Shown: positions 23,210 through 33,566 of the stretch, piece by piece
Position numbering within the stretch: the first letter of the stretch is position 1
Layout: the number at the start of each line of letters is the position of its first letter
Assembly (NCBI GenBank): GCA_018389105.1
Contig: JACATO010000924.1
Coordinates: forward strand, 681,501-745,500
Direction of reading: 5' to 3'
From: Nautilus pompilius
Lineage: Eukaryota > Mollusca > Cephalopoda > Nautilida > Nautilidae
Length of the DNA stretch: 64,000 nucleotides
Notes under the pieces: generated by a model
Seen by the model: the letters and a program-made list of their open reading frames with translations, nothing else
What the model was told of the DNA's origin: nothing
Database searches by the model: none
Position numbers and translations under genes: made by a program

Positions 23210-23313
23210 TATCATTCATATTGTCTCTCTAAATACGATACGAAGGTAGTCTTTCTGTATGTACTCAGTCAATGTATTATATGACAAAGGTAACTTTTCT
23301 CTCCTCATCCTCC

Positions 23314-23342
23314 TTTTATTATTATTATTATTATTATTATTA
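23314..23342. repeat. (TTA)n microsatellite
   Basis: TTA trinucleotide tract of about nine units following a pyrimidine-rich leader. Confidence 0.95.
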
Positions 23343-24661
23343 CTACAGAACAGATGTTGCGCTATGTTTCTAATGTTTCAGACATAGGTTGTAATACTTA
23401 CCTTTTGTGTCCCAATATCTGTCACCTGCGTCCCAAGGTAAAATAAAACAGATAGAAAGGCACAAAGCCAAGACCAGCGACAGAAACCACAACAAAAGCT
23501 TAAAGAAATGTCTGCGAATACGATGAAACTTATATTCAGCACAAAATAAAACGGTATGGATGTGTTCTTACCCTGACGCGTTACCGATCAAACCATAGCG
23601 GGAGCACTGCATCGGTAATGGTAAAGTCAGAAAACAGTTTGCAATCTTTTATCTTCAGAGGTTGATGGTACGCTGGATCCCTGTCCCGCCACTCATTTCT
23701 GATTATCAAAAGATCGTATGCATGTTTTTCTCCGAAAGTGAAGATCAACGAGCACCGTCCTCCTTCGCGCTCAAGAGCTGAGACAAAGAATAAAAGCGAT
23801 TGTTGTCAGATTTCGAATTCGGGGGGGGGGGATACCTTCATAGTCGCTTTGTCAGTGCTTTGACCCCGTCAACAAACATTAGTCGACAGCCCGCAAATTT
23901 TGCAGTCAATACTAGAAATTAAGCTGCCTTATGATCCTTCGGTCTGGCGTTGGTAAAGAATTTCTGGGCATTAAATCGGTGCCGTTTGTTAGAAATTCCC
24001 CCCCCCCTTTCCGGTTATCGCCTGAGTCGTTGATGGAAATTCCACCACCCCTCTCACCCGGGCTTGTTCGAAGCTTAGAAGCTTATCCACGGTGGGCCGT
24101 GTCAGTGGTGAGCATGGTACTCTTGAATCGATGTGGCCTCCTCCTCTCCACGAATACTGATTTAATCGTCGAAAAAATATTTAAAAAAGAAAGAAAAACG
24201 CGGTGATGGAGAGATTGACGTCGGCTTTTCTAAAAGATTTGTTTAATCCGCGCATGACAAGGAGAATGAAGGACAACCGCATTTTTGATGGAGCGACTTC
24301 CTCCAACTGCAGCAACAGAACTGTCTGTTCTGAGTCTACGCACGGGTCAGCCTCGGTAAAGTAGGGCCAGCGCTCGTTTCGTGATTCCTTCAGCGAGATG
24401 GTCATGGAAAACTCCGGTCATCTGAAGCAGTCTCTTGTGTCGTGGAGCACCTGGAGTATGCCCACCATTTGTGAACACAGCCGCTCCTGGTGGGGCTAGT
24501 GCGTGATTTCTATGAACATCTCAGATCTCCCTTTCAAAATAAAATTCCCTAGAAAACTCGGATTGTTCGACTGATGCTCGTGCGTCGTCTTTCTCTCTTT
24601 TTTTTTCTCTTTCCTTGATGGGATTGCTGTTGTTTCATCAACCGCCCGATACAGGGACTTC

Positions 24662-24713
24662 CATTAACCCACCTCAGGACGTCTTTCATTAACCCACCTC
24701 AGGACGTCTTTTT
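24662..24713. repeat. 25-bp tandem duplication
   Basis: Two identical 25-base units start at 24662 and 24687 (CATTAACCCACCTCAGGACG then TCTTT), each with a GACGTC core, running into a poly-T tract. Confidence 0.95.
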
Positions 24714-26116
24714 TTTTCTTTTTTTTTAAATCAGCGTCACGCTTGAATGACGCTTATACACGGTAGTTTCACCCTTGGCCATTCCGCGGTTTGCAAAACG
24801 CATCCATCGGAATATTTAGAAAAAATAAAAATTTCGCTGTTCACTCTTTCTTCGGGTAACAAAAAAAGGGGGGGCTCTTTCGAAAAACAACCTCGTTCCT
24901 GCATCAGTAAGTTTTCATTTCCTTTTCACGGGTCCGGTAATTTGATTGGCTGTGCCGAGAAGGCGCTGCCTTCTGAAATATAGGGGGGGGCATCCTTTTT
25001 GTCCAAGAGTTTGTATATCCAACGGTTTCACAGCAGATTTTACCATCGCAAGACTATACACGATTTTTTTCCCTCTCCAACTGCGAAATTCGCTTCTTCA
25101 TTTTCATCCCGACGTTGATTGTTGGTGCAGTCTTGTGACAGATCTACTTCCGGTAAGAAACGACAAGAGCGACAGTTCATTAGGCGCTGCAAAAACAACC
25201 ATTCTAGGTTCTACGATACATTAGATTTCCTGCATAACGTCTGGTCCAAGAGCAGCTTTGTTATCGGATGGTTAAATCACGACGCTGATTTTTTTTTTTT
25301 TTTACTGACCCTGGAGGGATGAGAAGACACGAGTCTGGACTTCCTCTAATTTCACATGAATGATGCTGTATGAACCACCTACCAAAATAGTTCCTTCTCA
25401 TACGAAACACTGCCTCACTCTTTTTTTGCGCCAGGAGCACAGAAGTGTTTGGAAATGCGCCTGCTTTTATTTATTAATTCAATACATTAATCGTATGTAT
25501 TTGTATCTACAGAAAATTACGATAGAGTAGCACCTAAAAATTTATGTGCAAAGTTTGGCTGCCATGAATTTATTTGTAACCACTTCTATGCGTGTTATTG
25601 CAAAAGCTCGGCGTTAAAAATACAAGACGGAAACAGAAAAATACTCGAGTAACACGAGCTTCAAAGGCAAGTAAGTCAAAGATTGCTAATGTACTCGTCG
25701 TTTGTTGTTGTTTTCTCTTCCCAGATAAATAAGGAAAGAAAGAAAAAAATATGAATAGTACATAGACAGTTTTCAAAATCAGTATCAGCAGTTCTATTCT
25801 GAAGCAATTTAGACACGCAACATCAAGATGTGGTTATAGAATCCTTATTTATTGTTGCATCGTGATAAGGTTTGGCAACGTTAAGATATCATTGATAACC
25901 AACAGACCCATCTTTCAGCGCACCAGTGCTATTGGAGTCTGAAATAACTCTTCATTAATCACCTCGGAATTCGATAGGCAGCAGCGAGTGGCTCAAAAGT
26001 ATTAAACTGACTTTAATTAAAGTTACCATTCTATTCTGCCGCACAAGTTTGTCTGTAGCTGCACACGTAACTACTTCGCAGCTTTACTCATTTCCGGAAT
26101 ATTTTTTTTTTTTTTA

Positions 26117-26134
26117 TTGTTGTTGTTGTTGTTT
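26117..26134. repeat. (TTG)n microsatellite
   Basis: Short TTG/TGT tract directly after a poly-T run. Confidence 0.9.
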
Positions 26135-26714
26135 TTGTTTGTCCGCGCGAGACTTTTTTGTGATCACGTGCACATTTCGGTTTCATCAAAACTCGGAATG
26201 TTAAAACTGGTGAAACCAAATCGTTTGCATTTACTAATAAAGCCTCGTCGTTACTGCGATTCTATCAGCATCCGTACGCGGTTCCACAACCGAAGAAAAC
26301 CGCGCAAACAGAAGACGGGACCCCGCAACGGTTAATGAAAAGGGGATCCATCCGCTAGGCGCCTTAGGAGGCACGGACGCAGACATAAACCGGACCGTGG
26401 ATCTTATTGAAAATAAACCAAGTGATTGAGAGAAGAGAATAATAATTTCAGGCTATAAAACGTGGGGATGACTCAACCGTATCTTTCCGTCACAGCCTGT
26501 AATTCCTACTTTGTACTAACTACCGATCTGACGGGAATATTTGTATATAAAAAAAAAAGCATCACTTACCGGCAAGTAAGAAGAAAACAACAAACAAAAG
26601 CATTTTAAGTACTGAAAAGCAATTTCATTTTTCTATGAAATTCATAACTGTGATGTGCGGATTAGAACGGTGCTTGGCCGTCGTAGGCTGTTTATAAGTG
26701 AGGATTATTCTACC

Positions 26715-27290
26715 CTTTAAGAAAATCTGGTGCACTACCAGGTAGTCGGCCATCTCAACTTCTCCTTCAACCAGGAGAAGGTGTTGTTAACCCTGCTCTC
26801 TGCGCGTTCCGTGCGGGGAAAGCATCTCCGAACTGCTCGGGCGTTTGAGAAACTCCCTGACAGTTCTGGCGCAGTAGATTTTGGTGTTCTGGTCTCTTCC
26901 GTTCCGAAGAGGAGAGCGGAAAATCTTTAGGGTCCAACAAGACGAAATCGGACGTTCAGCTCGATTAGAAGCCCGAGAAAGTCTGCGCTTAGAGGCGCAG
27001 TTCCAGTTTACTGTGGGAGTAGAAGCGACTCAACAGGTCGTTGGTTAGCCAGCGATCGGGTTTAGAAAAAGTTGTCCCTGACAGTGACGCTGAAGTTCTG
27101 AAGTGCGTAATTTTCCCCGCAAAATCCCCGCGACTACTCCGAGAAGATCCGGAAGTTTAGGAAGCTATCGCGATTATTCCGAGCCGAGAAGCCGAAGACC
27201 AGTCCGGATGGCGTTCAATCTATTGTTCTAAGCAGGTGCCGGGGCCCACCTGTTGCTGCTAGCAGGGAGAAACGACATACGCACCCATTA
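26715..27290 (+). other. Protein-like but frameshifted stretch, unidentified
   Basis: GC-richer than its flanks. Adjacent reading frames give protein-like, low-hydrophobicity sequence in relay. 26730-26930 reads through HLNFSFNQEKVLLTLL and ARAFEKLPDSSGAVDFG. Another frame at about 26931-27048 contains RSARLEARESLRLEAQF. A third at about 27065-27240 contains VVPDSDAEVLKCVIFPAKSP. Stops separate the pieces. The style resembles a decayed retrotransposon first open reading frame, but I see no diagnostic motif such as a CCHC zinc knuckle, and it lies on the opposite strand to the LINE fragment at 28-29 kb. It could also be chance. Confidence 0.3.
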
Positions 27291-27999
27291 TCCTCCAGGC
27301 GGCGCGGCATGTCGGGGAAAATTTACTCCAGTCCATATCGAACGTTGTTGATGTTGGTTGGTTTTTCTTCTTTTAAACTTTTTAGTCCCAGTGGCTCTCT
27401 GGAGGTATGGTTGTCGATTCGATAGTTGAAAGTATTTCCCCATAAGTTACACGAAATTAGGGGTCACGGATTTAGGCATCCTTGCCAGGCTAATTTGTAG
27501 CGGGGGTTCATTTTTATTGTTGTTGTTGTTGTTGTTGTTCAATTAAGAACTTATAATAATGATCTCCCTGCGAAACCTTCATTAATGATTAGTCAGTAAA
27601 CTTAAAAGTGAATTCCGACCCGGGGTGGGCGAGGGGATGGTTTCCCTTTCCTCCACGCTTGTGCGCCATCCTCCAAACGTTAACTTACCTTGTTCCTAAA
27701 CTTCTGGAAACAGAGCCGGCTGACTGTCGGCCCGGTCGCTATTCCATTGTCGGTATTATGGCCGCGTTTTAGTACTGGACAATTTTTTTTTGTTTGTTTG
27801 TTTTTGTTGTCGCGATCTACCGCGCACGGTTTTGCTATCTGTGCACGCTACGTCCCAGCGGACACACGATTCCATTTACGGGGTGTTTTCGCCTTCCCCG
27901 GCCCGCCTCGCGAAACCGATCGTTTCAGGTTTTTTGATGACCCGACGACTCGTTCCGCCATCACTGGGGATTTTACTTTTGTAACAACAAGGCGAGGCT
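27291..27999. other. Spacer between two decayed element pieces
   Basis: Contains the (TTG)n tract at 27517-27540 and a GC-richer stretch at 27690-28000 with overlapping frames of 103 and 64 codons, interrupted in composition by a T/TTTG-rich tract. No known protein on either strand. Confidence 0.5.
27517..27540. repeat. (TTG)n microsatellite
   Basis: Eight or so TTG units, uninterrupted. Confidence 0.95.
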
Positions 28000-29015
28000 A
28001 ACCGACTATGGGCCGTTCATCACCGTTTCCTTGCCTACAGAACTGAGTTTATGGGCTCGTCAGCCCTTTAACTTCTACTTTAAGTCGTCTGGCTTAAACT
28101 GGTTTCTGCCAGTTGTTTTTACCCACGTTTACGTTCGTAGGTGGAGAGAAAATAAATACCCAGAATTTTTTTTGTTTTTGTTTTATTCTATCTAATTCCG
28201 TAACTATCGGGATTTTGTCGTCGTCCCCCATGGGGCCCCAACCACGCCCCTTTTGGTCTTGGATGCGTGAACACAGGCGCCAAATACAGCCTTTAAACTG
28301 AAAACCGTGTCATTACTGTCAGGATTCCCCGGATCGTTACCGTAGTAGTCGTCTATGTAACCCTAATTTTTCCCCTTCCAAATCGTATAGGTCAGCGTAG
28401 TAATAGATAAAGCAAAGGTGCTTAGGACTAACCCTGTCTTATTTCCAGATGGTTTCGAATACGCTGACTCATAGCCGTTCTGACTAATATTCGTCTGGAT
28501 GTTGGCATAATATGGCTTTTCCAATTAATAAAGTCTTCCCCAAAGATAAATGCTTCAAGTGCTTCAAGCATATAACTTCAGTATACCCTTTCCAATGCTT
28601 TTCTCTGGTCTAGTTCCAGGAAAGCCGCGGGGAAGTTATCAACGTCTACTTCGTGCAACATTTCTATGATCAGTTGGAGGGAGTTCTGTAAGGACCGTTC
28701 TCGAACTGAGCAGGCCTGGTCCTATCCATTACCTTCGCAACTCTATTCGATATGACTAATTATGATTTCGTGATCGTAATTTAGCGGGCTAACTGGTCTC
28801 CAGTGATTTAGATGCCCCTCCATTTTAAAGCACCGGTTGGTTGTTTGATTGTGGCGCTGCGTTAGGAAAGAGGGTTCCTATTTCGAACGCACAGTTATCT
28901 ACTCTTGCCAGCAGTACCCAAGACCGTCATTTCCCGATATTTCACGATTACTTTGTTCGCTCTTCGAAAAATTCTGATCCAAAGCAATCTTCACTTTAAG
29001 TTTTCTAGTGAGATG
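28000..29015 (-). pseudogene. LINE (non-LTR retrotransposon) reverse transcriptase, decayed
   Basis: Minus-strand translation across several frames gives reverse transcriptase motifs in canonical order. LTRKLKVKIALDQ (29012-28971) and SGNDGL (about 28940-28919) match the finger region that is usually S-P-G-x-D-G. FLTQRHN comes before LNHWRPVSPLN (28811-28780). DQACSVRERSLQNSLQL starts at 28721. FLELDQRKALERV (28630-28581) is the first catalytic-Asp block, then ALEAFIFGEDFINW. EIRQG (28445-28431) corresponds to the R-Q-G block, and GYIDDYYGND (around 28361-28340) to the Y/F-x-D-D catalytic block. SLKAVFGACVHASKTK follows (to about 28250), then NNWQKP (about 28105). The KTK and GxW-type tail suggests an L1/Tx1-like element, clade uncertain. 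Stops and frameshifts make it dead. No endonuclease domain or 3' tail was found. Confidence 0.85.
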
Positions 29016-31036
29016 ACCTGAGCGATCGGATAGGTATCTTTGCTAACCAAGCATCTTAACCACTTCGCTCGTTTGTTTACGGGTCACTACATGTCCTTAA
29101 AATAGTAAAAGAAATAAATGTTACGTAAATTCAATGTAAAGACGGCACGAATTTTACACAAACGCAACACGGATTAATAAACAGGTCTGTCTACTCGATT
29201 TTCTATGACGCGCTAACAGCGGACGCGGATGAGCTGAGTGGCTCCACTACTATCTCAGGCAGACAAGAATTAAATTTGGATCGGGGGTCTATTTTATGCA
29301 CGTTGCTTGCGTTCCAATGTCTCCTTATTAAAAAAAAAAAATACCTGCAAATCAGAAAAGAAGTTTCCAACACCAAAAGTTTTTTAGATAATGGTCAAAC
29401 TAATTAAGAAGACGGCAGATTGAAGAATCACATTTGGCGGCGCATTCCAAAAGACCTCAAAAGAAGCGGTCGGTGCTAGGTAATTTGGCAGTTTCTAAAT
29501 CGAAAGCACGTGGTTATCTCCCTACCAAATAAGGGAAGAGTGCATCGCGCGTGATTGGGGTCGGTGAAATATACTCGGCGACAAGAAGCTTGGCCGACTG
29601 ACACCACGCTGTCAACAACTGCGATATCTGACACCCCGGCGTCTTTATCTTTGTTCTCTCGAATGTCGCAGCTAACTAACGCCATGAAAAAGAGATGGAA
29701 GAATCTGAGTGGATACATACACGTAGGAAAAAAAAAAAAAAATGACAAGCGAAAGAGAGATGGAACAAGCAAAGGAAAGGCTAAGGAATCCTGGATATCT
29801 ATCCGAAACAAAGATGATAATCCCCCAAAGATAATGTAGTTTTGTGATGTGGTCAATATATTTACACCTGGATATTTGAAAGTTTCACTATTTTTTTAAT
29901 ACTTAGATTACCTCACCATCAGCAGCCAGTCATCCGTAGAGAAACTCGGTGTGGGTGCCGCCTATAGGAACCGGGTCGATAGCTAGGATGTTGAAAACAG
30001 ATTATTTTAGTGATTATCATAATGATGATAACGATGACTCGGAGACAGAGCGGCCACCTACATCATACACCCACATTGCTGGCACCTTATCATTCACGCC
30101 CGGAAGCGTTACCCCATGAAGTTCTTGGACAACCTTTCCACTCACTGGAAAGTGGCTACAATGGAAACAGTGACGGTAGGACACCCAGATCTACACACAT
30201 AACGGAGTATCTCACGCGGACGAGCCCGTCACCGGTTGCGTCCAGTTTTACCTCTGCAAAGTTTAAAAATCAGAAGAAGACTTTTTTTGCTTTTGTGGGA
30301 GGTGAAGGATGCGGATCCGGCGAGTTCTTTACGAAGTAGCCTTTACCGTGCCACAACGCCAAATCTCGTCTCTGTCCTGGTATCTGCCTCGCGCTTCTCT
30401 CACCAAATCTTATCCGGTTATGAACCAAATCGACTACTTTTACACTTATTTAGCATCTACTCATAATGGGAAAGAAAATTACTCTGCGCGTTACCAGATA
30501 GAAATACCACCCCCGCACTTCGATCCCGGTCCATTGGTACCCCCACGCACGTTGACTTTCCATGTGAATAACGAAATTCATCGACTATTCTACACAGTGT
30601 AGAAACAATAACCCATCGGCTGGATGCTGGTTAGCCAAGAAACTGTAAAGAAAGGCAAGAAAACACAAACAGACACAAAAAAGAAACCGAAATTTTACAA
30701 TAAACACAATGGATATTTTCGGTTAATGAATCCAACATTTAGAATAAATGAAGATTTGCATAAGGAAATTGATAATCGTTCTTTTGTATCCGGTAATGAG
30801 CTTGAACACAAGTTGGGGGGGGAGCAATGATTCCAACCAATTTCTCGGCTCGGTTAGAAGTGTTGCCCGAGCGGTTCCTGTGCCAGCGAATCTTTTCTTT
30901 AGCATCTCGTGTTCACTGACGGTTTTCATCGAGTTGTCTCAAAGCGAAAGCTAGAAGCGGAAAGATCTTCCCCTTTCCATCCACTACCCTGGCTTCCGTG
31001 AGCGGCCTTCGCGCCGTCACGAGAATTCGCGTGACC
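29016..31036. other. Spacer, no supported gene
   Basis: Frames of 126 codons (29476-29856, minus), 94 codons (29555-29839, plus, Lys-rich at a poly-A tract) and 109 codons (30010-30339, plus) overlap each other or other frames and give no recognisable domain. The CpG content rises towards 31000. Confidence 0.5.
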
Positions 31037-31231
31037 ATGTTCGCGACGAAACCCCGGCGGGAGAAAAAAAGGGGGGTTTTGGTAAAGGTAAAAAGTATTC
31101 GCCTTAAACCGACTTTCCGCTTTTTTCGGGTCATTCTACTTTCTATTTTCTTCGGTATTTTTATAGCCGCCACATTCTTTTTAAAACACTGTACCAATTT
31201 CGGCCGCCTGAAGCGGACGACGAGAACGAAG
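31037..31231 (+). CDS. Candidate first coding exon, type II membrane protein
   Basis: ATG at 31037 has A at -3 and opens a 65-codon run. It ends at AAG|GTAAGG (donor GT at 31232), a near-perfect splice donor in phase 0. Residues 1-31 are very basic (RREKKR near the start, then alternating K/R), residues 32-49 form one hydrophobic helix (VILLSIFFGIFIAATFFL), and a basic stem follows (GRLKRTTRTK). Basic cytosolic tail, single anchor and polar stem is the plan of Golgi glycosyltransferases and sulfotransferases, but I see no catalytic domain and do not assign a family. An in-frame ATG at 30998 would extend the tail. The same frame stays open to 31426, so an unspliced 142-codon chance frame is the alternative. 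No downstream exon was found in the window. Confidence 0.3.
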
Positions 31232-32346
31232 GTAAGGGTGTTTCTCCAAAGGATTAGCAAGGATGGAATTTCGAAGAATTTCCCCATTTATTGTTCGGTA
31301 CAAAAAATGGTATTTAGAAAACCGTACAACCCTGATACGACCACGAAGCCGTCAGATCTCGAACTTAAAATAAGGAGGAATTTAAGTCCGCTGCTAATAT
31401 GTTCGGTAATTACGATTTCGACTTAACATCAGTATCCTACCTGCAGAATAATAATAAAAAAAACTGCTCTGGCTACACCCATTTCACTTTTCTCCCACCA
31501 AGTTTAGGGTGAGTTTGGTTGACTCAAGTTGCGCGAAAAGCGAAGCATCCTTAATCACGTTACCATGGCAACTCTTCCGCACCTGGACATCAGCACAACA
31601 GACTTGTACGAATGCAGTAGAAATAGCGGGGCCAAGCTGATAACTCATTGTCCTACAATTACGATTTAGGTACAAACTTTATAAATAAAGCGCCTGTGTA
31701 AACAACCGCTGCTTCTTTTATCCCGACATGTCTAGATATAAGAAGAAAAAAATGAATGCATTTATTTAACTTAATGCTGTTAATGTACATAGCATTGCTA
31801 TGCATACCAATACAAGTATACGATTAAGCTGACAGGTCGTTCTTTTGATCTTTGTGCCTTTAAGAGCTTCCTTCTCTGTGTATTTAGGTCTCTTTTTATG
31901 TATTAAGTCTTGTCACATTCGACAAATTACCTGCTAAGGCCTTCTGCGTCTATCACGGAAGACCATCACGAGTCCAACAATCTGGGCTTCACACCCAAAA
32001 GCAGCGTTTTCGTAGGTTCAATAGCTTCTGAACCATCCACACTGCGGCCTGTTTCGCACCTCAGCTTAGCGCTAAACAAGTCTACATATCGTACATACAG
32101 TGAAATGTATCAGAAACCTAAATAAACTCGTAAGGAAACGCTTTCATTATTTGTTAGTTGTATGTATGTCTTTCTCTATTATCGGAATAATATTTACCGT
32201 GAGGAAAAGGGGGTGAGGATCTTCTAAATAGTTGCATAGCAAGTTGCTCGTCTAGAGAAACAAAACGTTCTAAAGAGAACATTCTCCTTCATCTTTTCTT
32301 TTCTACAGTCATACATATGCGCATTGTCGTAACCTGGTTCCCCGTG
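31232..32346. other. Spacer, no supported gene
   Basis: If the exon before it is real this would be the start of its intron. No acceptor-exon pair, repeat or RNA gene was recognised. Confidence 0.5.
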
Positions 32347-32426
32347 GTCGTGCAAGATGGCGCTTTCTGTTGGACAGTCGTGCAAGATGGCGCTTTCTGT
32401 TGGACAGTCGTGCAAGATGGCGTTTG
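32347..32426 (+). repeat. 30-bp tandem repeat with three YY1-type motifs
   Basis: Units start at 32347, 32377 and 32407; the first two are identical and the third is truncated and diverges after the motif. Each unit carries CAAGATGGCG, matching the core of the YY1 zinc-finger site (AAnATGGCGGC). Because the unit length is a multiple of three, both strands show in-frame peptide repeats (MALSVGQSCK on plus), which I regard as a by-product. A TGACGTC half-palindrome lies about 20 bases downstream (near 32440). It could be a promoter or enhancer cluster, or a simple minisatellite. Confidence 0.9.
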
Positions 32427-33504
32427 TTTGTAGGAGTTCTGACGTCGCTACTTTTTTTTTTTTCTGTTCTAGCTTTAAAAATAAACTCAGAAAAGCATCA
32501 AACAACGAGAATATTCTTATTAATTATTTCTTGGATGCATTTGATAATTTGCCGTCCGTGGTTTTATCATTGAAAAAAAAATCAGGAAAAAAAAAACAAC
32601 AAAAAAAAACTGTAGATTTAAAAGATACTTGAGGATTTAATCTGCATTTCAGCATAAACACGGTGATAGAAAGGCATCCGATTAAGCACATCCAGTCACC
32701 AAACTTAACCTGTAACGGATGCGGCAGATTAATCTCGTAGCTTTTAAGGTGGAAGCCTACACGACAAAACTTTGTGCACGCAGATGCTGAGGTTGTTCTC
32801 TCGTTGAATTGGAAGCCAGAAAAAATTGGTAAATATTTGCCAAGAAGATACAACCCAGCTGCAGTTACATAAATGATTAAGCTACCTTGAAAGAAGCAGC
32901 CAACTTTTTGCTTTTTTTTTTACTTATATTCCTGCATTAAGGAAGATGTAAGAATTAATATCTATAACTAGCTGGGGATTAAGCATATGGCTTAACGAAT
33001 TACGGCGTTACTTGCCTTTCAGCTACATCTGCTTCAATAAATGACGGGTGACTTGTTTTTACATTGCATAAGTAAGAATAAATAATCTCCATCAAAGCAT
33101 ATAATTAACAAAAACATGGTTGATTAAACTGGAAAGTGATTATTGTTCATCGGAACTTTTTTATAGAAGAACAAGTTTTACTGGTATAACAGATATTTCA
33201 CTAAGAAAATGCTGGTTTGTTTTGTTCTTTGCTTTAGATGCTATATTGTCTTTCTGATGGCTTTTATCCTCTTCCTCATTCCAACGATTGCCTGTAGCAT
33301 GAGCCTTTAGCATCAGTTATAAAAGATGGATATTATTCGCAAAGCGGTTCACGAATAAAACCTATTTAAAATTTTCATATCTCTAGCTAGCATAGATTGG
33401 TAGCAACAGTAGAAGGTGGAAGTCATTAAAGCGGGCCTAGTAGCAGTTACCGATGCGCTGTTCGAGTGGAAACAGGTGTGGTATCTTTTTCTCTTTTTTT
33501 TTTT
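32427..33504. other. AT-rich spacer, nothing recognised
   Basis: Poly-T and poly-A tracts at 32452-32463 and 32573-32610; frames up to 109 codons (minus 32524-32853) have no known domain. Confidence 0.55.
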
Positions 33505-33566
33505 GAAAGTTGATCCGCAGTAATCTATCCATCGCTTGTCGCAATATGCTGCCAACTGAGCTTTAA
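33505..33566 (-). repeat. tRNA-derived SINE head
   Basis: Minus strand reads AAAGCTCAGTTGGCAGCAT (A box, about 33564-33546), then after normal tRNA spacing GCGGATCAACTTTC (B-box-like, 33518-33505). A poly-A tract (poly-T on plus, 33487-33504) follows immediately on the minus strand, as expected if this is a short retroposed tRNA-like copy. The central region does not give a clean anticodon arm. Confidence 0.5.

Larger units (their letters stand above)
20851..26714. other. Spacer with repeats, no supported gene
   Basis: AT-rich with GC-richer patches at about 22860-23060 and 24000-24420. The frame 24181-24405 (minus) and overlapping frames at 24747-25322 have no known domain. The minus frame 25570-25776 begins like a signal peptide, but the hydrophobic run comes from a TTTC-rich tract and no donor site follows. 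A lone A-box-like TATAGCTCAGCAG at about 23012 has no partner B box. Confidence 0.5.

Noticed and set aside
25570-25776. Minus-strand frame starting with a signal-peptide-like segment
   Set aside because: The hydrophobic stretch is encoded by a TTTC-rich tract, and no donor site or protein-like mature region follows.
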